Assembly: GCA_934692455.1 (NCBI GenBank)
Contig: CAKUTY010000018.1
Span: 1 to 15,506 of the forward strand
From: an uncultured Erysipelotrichaceae bacterium
Lineage (GTDB): Bacteria; Bacillota_I; Bacilli_A; Erysipelotrichales; Erysipelotrichaceae
Length of the DNA: 15,506 nucleotides
Direction: 5' to 3'
A program made the position numbers and the translations under genes. Below are positions 12,643-15,506 of this stretch, piece by piece (position 1 is the stretch's first letter; the number at the start of each line of letters is the position of its first letter). The notes under the pieces were generated by a model. The model was given only the letters and a program-made list of their open reading frames with translations, searched no databases and was not told the origin of the DNA.

Positions 12643-14725
12643 ACGTCTTGCAGCTTTACTTGTTGGTTGTGGTTTAGTTTTGTTTCTAATGACTTATTTT
12701 AGTTCTTTTAGTTTGGACTTAAATAATGCTCAAGGTAAGTTGATTGAGACAGTTGATTCTATCAAGGAACAAAGTGCTAATTATGTTAAATATAATGAAA
12801 CAGCTATTGCGAAGAGTTTGGTTAGACAGGCTATTGCGGTTGAGAATGTTAATAGGCAAATGGAGGCTGGTAAGTTTCTTGAGGATATTATCGATGAATT
12901 TTGGTTGACGGGTATTGTTGAGGTAGATGAAGATGGCAATCTTTTAAGGCAATATGTTCTTGATGATGTTGATTATGAAATGGTAAGGGATTTTACTTCT
13001 GATGCACTTAAGAATGTCATTGAATATAGTTCACAGACTTATATTAATAGATATGAGTTGGCTGATAATTCATATGTTGATTTAGCTTGTCATAAGACTA
13101 AAAATGGTGCTGTTTTAGCTTATCGTCATGTTTTAGAACAGTTTGCGAGTAATTCTAGACTTTCAATTCAAGATGTTTTAAATGGTTATCCTGAAAGGGA
13201 AAATGGAACGATTGTGGTTATGCAGAAGGATAAGATTATCGCTTCTAATAATCTTGATTTGTTGGTTGATGGTAGTTCGGATATTGTTGATGAGATTAGA
13301 AAATGTAACGAAGCTAATACTCTGGTTAGGATTAATAGTCATGGCGTTTATGGCATGTATAGTCATGGCAGAGATTTTTATGTCTATATTTACGTTAATC
13401 CTTCTATGGTTTATAACGCTACGGTTCCTAATGTTTCTATTGTCATGGTTTTCTATTGTTTAATTATTGGTGTTATTTTGTTTATTAGAAATAGGCAGAA
13501 TAATATGTTTGTAGAGGAAAGACAAAGACAAGAGGAAGCTTATAAGAAGGAGCTAGAGGATAAGAATAGAGAATTAGAATTAGCTATTAAGCAAGAGGCT
13601 AAGGCTAATCGTAGTAAACAGGAGTTCTTGTTTAATATGTCTCATGATATTAGAACACCGATGAACGCAATTATTGGTTTTACTTCTTTGGCTCAGTCAC
13701 ATTTGGATGATAAGGAGATGTTGGATTCTTATCTGAAGAAGATTTCTACTTCGAGTGAATATTTATTATCTTTGATTAATGATGTTTTGGATATGAGCAG
13801 AATTGAGTCTGGTAAGTTGAAGATCGAAGAGTCTAGTGTTTATTTGCCTAGCATATTAGATGATATTAGGGATATTGTGTCTTCTAATGTTCAAAAGAAA
13901 CAATTGAGTTTAAATACTGATATAGTTGATTTAAAAGATAGTAATGTCTTAACGGATCCTTTAAAGCTTAAGCAAGTATTACTTAATGTGGTAGCTAATG
14001 CGATTAAGTTTACGCCTAGTGGTGGTGATATTAGGGTTAGTGTTGTTCAAAAGGCTTGTGATAAAGAAGACTATGCTGATTATGATTTTATAGTTGAGGA
14101 TACTGGCATTGGTATTTCTAAGGAATTCCAAGAACATATATTTGAACAGTTCTCAAGAGAAGCAACTTCTACTGTAAGTGGGGTACAGGGTACTGGCTTA
14201 GGCTTGTCTATTTCTAAGGCGATTGTGGATATGATGGGTGGTAGTATTTCTGTTGAGTCTGAGTCTGGCAAGGGTTCTAAGTTTACTATTAGTTTATGTT
14301 TTAAGGTAACGGATGAAACAGTTGATAATAAAACGATTAGTTCTAATAATATTATCGATACTAATAAGAAGATATTGTTGGTTGAGGATAATGAACTAAA
14401 CTATGAGATTGCTAAGACGGTTTTAGAGGAAGCTGGTTTTATAATAGATGGCGCAAGTAATGGTAAAGAGGCTGTTGATAAGGCTAGTGATAATACTTAT
14501 GATGTTATCTTAATGGATATTCAGATGCCGATTATGGATGGTTATGAAGCTACTAAGGAATTAAGAAGACTTGGTAATAGGGCACCTATTATTGCGATGA
14601 CTGCTAATGCGTTTAGTGAGGATAGGAAGAAAGCTGAGGATGTGGGTATGGATGGTTATATAGCTAAGCCTATTGATGTGAATAAATTAGTTTCTACAAT
14701 TACGAATATTTTAGGTGATCAGTAA
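12632..14725 (+). CDS. Membrane hybrid sensor histidine kinase with receiver domain
   Basis: I place the start at 12632 because GGAGGA (12621-12626) precedes that ATG by five bases; the protein is then 697 aa. Order of parts: membrane helix about 7-25, extracellular sensor about 28-265, second helix about 267-285, a charged coiled coil about 290-330 and then the kinase core. H338 in MSHDIRTPMN is the phosphorylated histidine. The N box is LLNVVANAIKFTP, with EDTGIGIS and GTGLGLS as G boxes. The receiver (about 579-695) has ILLVEDN, phospho-acceptor D629 in ILMDIQMPIMDG and K679. There is no HPt domain or DNA-binding output in the window, so the relay partner is elsewhere. The gene overlaps the broken binding-protein gene by 11 bases. 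The ligand is unknown. Confidence 0.92.
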   Translation: MRNKRLAALLVGCGLVLFLMTYFSSFSLDLNNAQGKLIETVDSIKEQSANYVKYNETAIAKSLVRQAIAVENVNRQMEAGKFLEDIIDEFWLTGIVEVDEDGNLLRQYVLDDVDYEMVRDFTSDALKNVIEYSSQTYINRYELADNSYVDLACHKTKNGAVLAYRHVLEQFASNSRLSIQDVLNGYPERENGTIVVMQKDKIIASNNLDLLVDGSSDIVDEIRKCNEANTLVRINSHGVYGMYSHGRDFYVYIYVNPSMVYNATVPNVSIVMVFYCLIIGVILFIRNRQNNMFVEERQRQEEAYKKELEDKNRELELAIKQEAKANRSKQEFLFNMSHDIRTPMNAIIGFTSLAQSHLDDKEMLDSYLKKISTSSEYLLSLINDVLDMSRIESGKLKIEESSVYLPSILDDIRDIVSSNVQKKQLSLNTDIVDLKDSNVLTDPLKLKQVLLNVVANAIKFTPSGGDIRVSVVQKACDKEDYADYDFIVEDTGIGISKEFQEHIFEQFSREATSTVSGVQGTGLGLSISKAIVDMMGGSISVESESGKGSKFTISLCFKVTDETVDNKTISSNNIIDTNKKILLVEDNELNYEIAKTVLEEAGFIIDGASNGKEAVDKASDNTYDVILMDIQMPIMDGYEATKELRRLGNRAPIIAMTANAFSEDRKKAEDVGMDGYIAKPIDVNKLVSTITNILGDQ

Positions 14726-14743
14726 AATTTACTGATCATTTTT
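14716..14743 (+). terminator. Intrinsic terminator of the sensor genes
   Basis: TGATCAGTA and TACTGATCA form a nearly closed palindrome (14716-14738) around a 5-base A/T loop, followed by five T. The kinase stop codon TAA (14723-14725) lies inside the stem. Confidence 0.8.
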
Positions 14744-14771
14744 ATTGTGTATTTCTTGATTTTATGTTATT

Positions 14772-14791
14772 AATTAATTGAACGATTAGTT
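14772..14791 (+). promoter_or_regulatory. Candidate operator before the TetR-type gene
   Basis: AATTAAT (14772-14778) and ATTAGTT (14785-14791) are inverted with one mismatch around a 6-base spacer. They lie just upstream of the regulator's ribosome-binding site AAAGGAG (14795-14801). TetR-family genes are often autoregulated from such dyads. In A/T-rich DNA this could also be chance. Confidence 0.3.
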
Positions 14792-14807
14792 ATTAAAGGA
14801 GTTTTTA

Positions 14808-15395
14808 GTGCGTACAGTAAATGAGAAGGCTCGTGAGGCTAGAAAAGTTGAAATAATGGAAAAGTGCTTCGCTTGTTATTGTGATAATGGTTTAAGTGGT
14901 GTTGGTATCAAGGCTATTGCGAAGGCTTGTGGTATTAATTCGGCAACTTTGTATCAATATTTTGATAATCTTGATGATTTGATTGTGAAATCTACTGCTT
15001 ATTGTATGGAGAAGGTTGAGGATGATTTTATGGAATTGGCTCCAACTGATCCTGAGGATATCTTGAGGTTTGTGAAAGAGGTTCCTTATTGGACTGCTAA
15101 GAAACATGGTAAGAAGTATAGGCTGATGTATCAGGTTTATACTCATCCTAAATATATTGAATATGGTAAGGAGTTCTTTAAGGGCGTTAATGAAAGATAT
15201 ACAGAGTATGCAAAGCTTCTTGAGCCCAAGATTGGTATTCCTTATACCGTTATTACTCCTCTTATTTTTATCTTTGTAAGAGCAAGTGTGCATTATGCCT
15301 TGTTTGAAGATGAATATTATTTAAAGAGTCAAATGGAGGTGCTTAAACAAAGTGTAGCTTTGTTGGCAGATAAATACAAAAACACTACTTGCTGA
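14808..15395 (+). CDS. TetR/AcrR-family transcriptional regulator
   Basis: This 195-aa cytosolic DNA-binding protein uses a GTG start six bases after AAAGGAG. The N-terminal helix-turn-helix is KAIAKACGINSATLYQYFDN (35-54), the classical TetR signature, followed by LDDLIVKS. The C-terminal two thirds are all-helical and variable (for example YWTAKKHGKKYRLMYQVYTH and FIFVRASVHYALFEDEYY), as expected of the ligand-binding domain, which gives no clue to its ligand. It lies alone between a terminator and a new gene with an exported product. It may control itself or the gene that follows. Several cysteines occur (about 20, 23, 41 and 66), but no redox or metal motif is clear. Confidence 0.9.
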   Translation: MRTVNEKAREARKVEIMEKCFACYCDNGLSGVGIKAIAKACGINSATLYQYFDNLDDLIVKSTAYCMEKVEDDFMELAPTDPEDILRFVKEVPYWTAKKHGKKYRLMYQVYTHPKYIEYGKEFFKGVNERYTEYAKLLEPKIGIPYTVITPLIFIFVRASVHYALFEDEYYLKSQMEVLKQSVALLADKYKNTTC

Positions 15396-15471
15396 TTTGA
15401 TCAGTCGCCGCGGTTTATTAACGGCGTAAACGTCGGTGCAATCAATTCTTGCCGTATATGGAGGAATCAAA
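15396..15471 (+). other. GC-richer leader before the last gene
   Basis: By hand count 34 of 76 bases are G or C, clearly above the neighbouring genes. It contains a CGCCG/CGGCG inverted repeat (15406-15410 and 15421-15425) and two CGTCGG/CGGCG-like patches, then TGGAGGA as a ribosome-binding site (15459-15465). No T run follows the dyad, so it is not a good terminator. It may be the 5' untranslated region of the next gene. Confidence 0.4.
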
Positions 15472-15506
15472 ATGAGAAAACGAATGCTTAGTATCCTGCT
15501 TTCCCT
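15472..15506 (+). CDS. Start of a gene for a probably exported protein (partial)
   Basis: Only 12 residues are inside the window (MRKRMLSILLS and the start of a likely Leu codon). A basic n-region followed by a hydrophobic run is the start of a signal peptide, as in many secreted or surface proteins of gut Bacillota. GGAGGA lies seven bases upstream of the ATG. Codons such as CGA, ATC, CTG and TCC differ from the A/T-ending choice of the genes before it. No function can be given. Confidence 0.6.
   Translation, partial: MRKRMLSILLS

Noticed and set aside
13178..13463. Open frames on either strand inside the kinase sensor region
   Set aside because: They overlap a well-supported gene, have no ribosome-binding site and encode low-complexity Ile/Leu/Met-rich sequence.

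Overview
This is low-GC (roughly one-third G+C) DNA from a Gram-positive bacterium. AGGAGG-type ribosome-binding sites, PTS sugar transport, a PRD-type regulator, a lipoprotein signal and split transketolases all point to Bacillota. A gut Erysipelotrichia or Lachnospiraceae-like organism is plausible, but that is inferred from style and not proven.

Layout. (1) Positions 1-370, minus strand: 5' end of a DUF4143-type AAA ATPase gene. Directly upstream lies an array of 7-bp cores spaced exactly 33 bp apart (405-510). (2) 523-3205, minus strand: a HAD phosphatase and a PRD/EIIB/EIIA transcriptional activator in one overlapping unit. (3) 3377-9895, plus strand: a long sugar operon that diverges from the activator. 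It encodes a BtpA/SgcQ-family TIM barrel, an SgcE-like epimerase, a class II aldolase/4-epimerase, galactitol-type PTS EIIB and EIIC, a small membrane PH-like protein, PTS EIIA and a split transketolase. An intrinsic terminator at 9921-9963 closes it. (4) 10113-11827: a second split transketolase pair, mosaic-identical to the first, including a 582-bp block without a mismatch. (5) 11847-14725: a solute-binding lipoprotein gene broken by a one-base insertion, followed by a hybrid sensor kinase, with no ABC permease or ATPase. (6) 14808-15395: a TetR-type regulator. (7) From 15396: a short, more GC-rich leader and the start of a gene for an exported protein.

How it fits together. The activator, through its PRD2, EIIB and EIIA phosphorylation sites, probably senses flux through the galactitol-type PTS and drives the divergent operon. 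The set resembles the E. coli sgc cluster (Q, E, B, C and A equivalents), whose substrate is not established. Here it also has a class II aldolase/epimerase and a transketolase. No kinase, sugar isomerase or alditol dehydrogenase is visible. The simplest reading is that a sugar phosphorylated on entry is epimerised towards a pentulose 5-phosphate such as D-xylulose 5-phosphate and consumed by transketolase. The substrate cannot be read from the sequence.

The points most worth checking are the mosaic transketolase duplication, the terminator/promoter/start-codon overlap at 11808-11881, the sensor gene frameshift, the 33-bp array and the extended sgc-like pathway.
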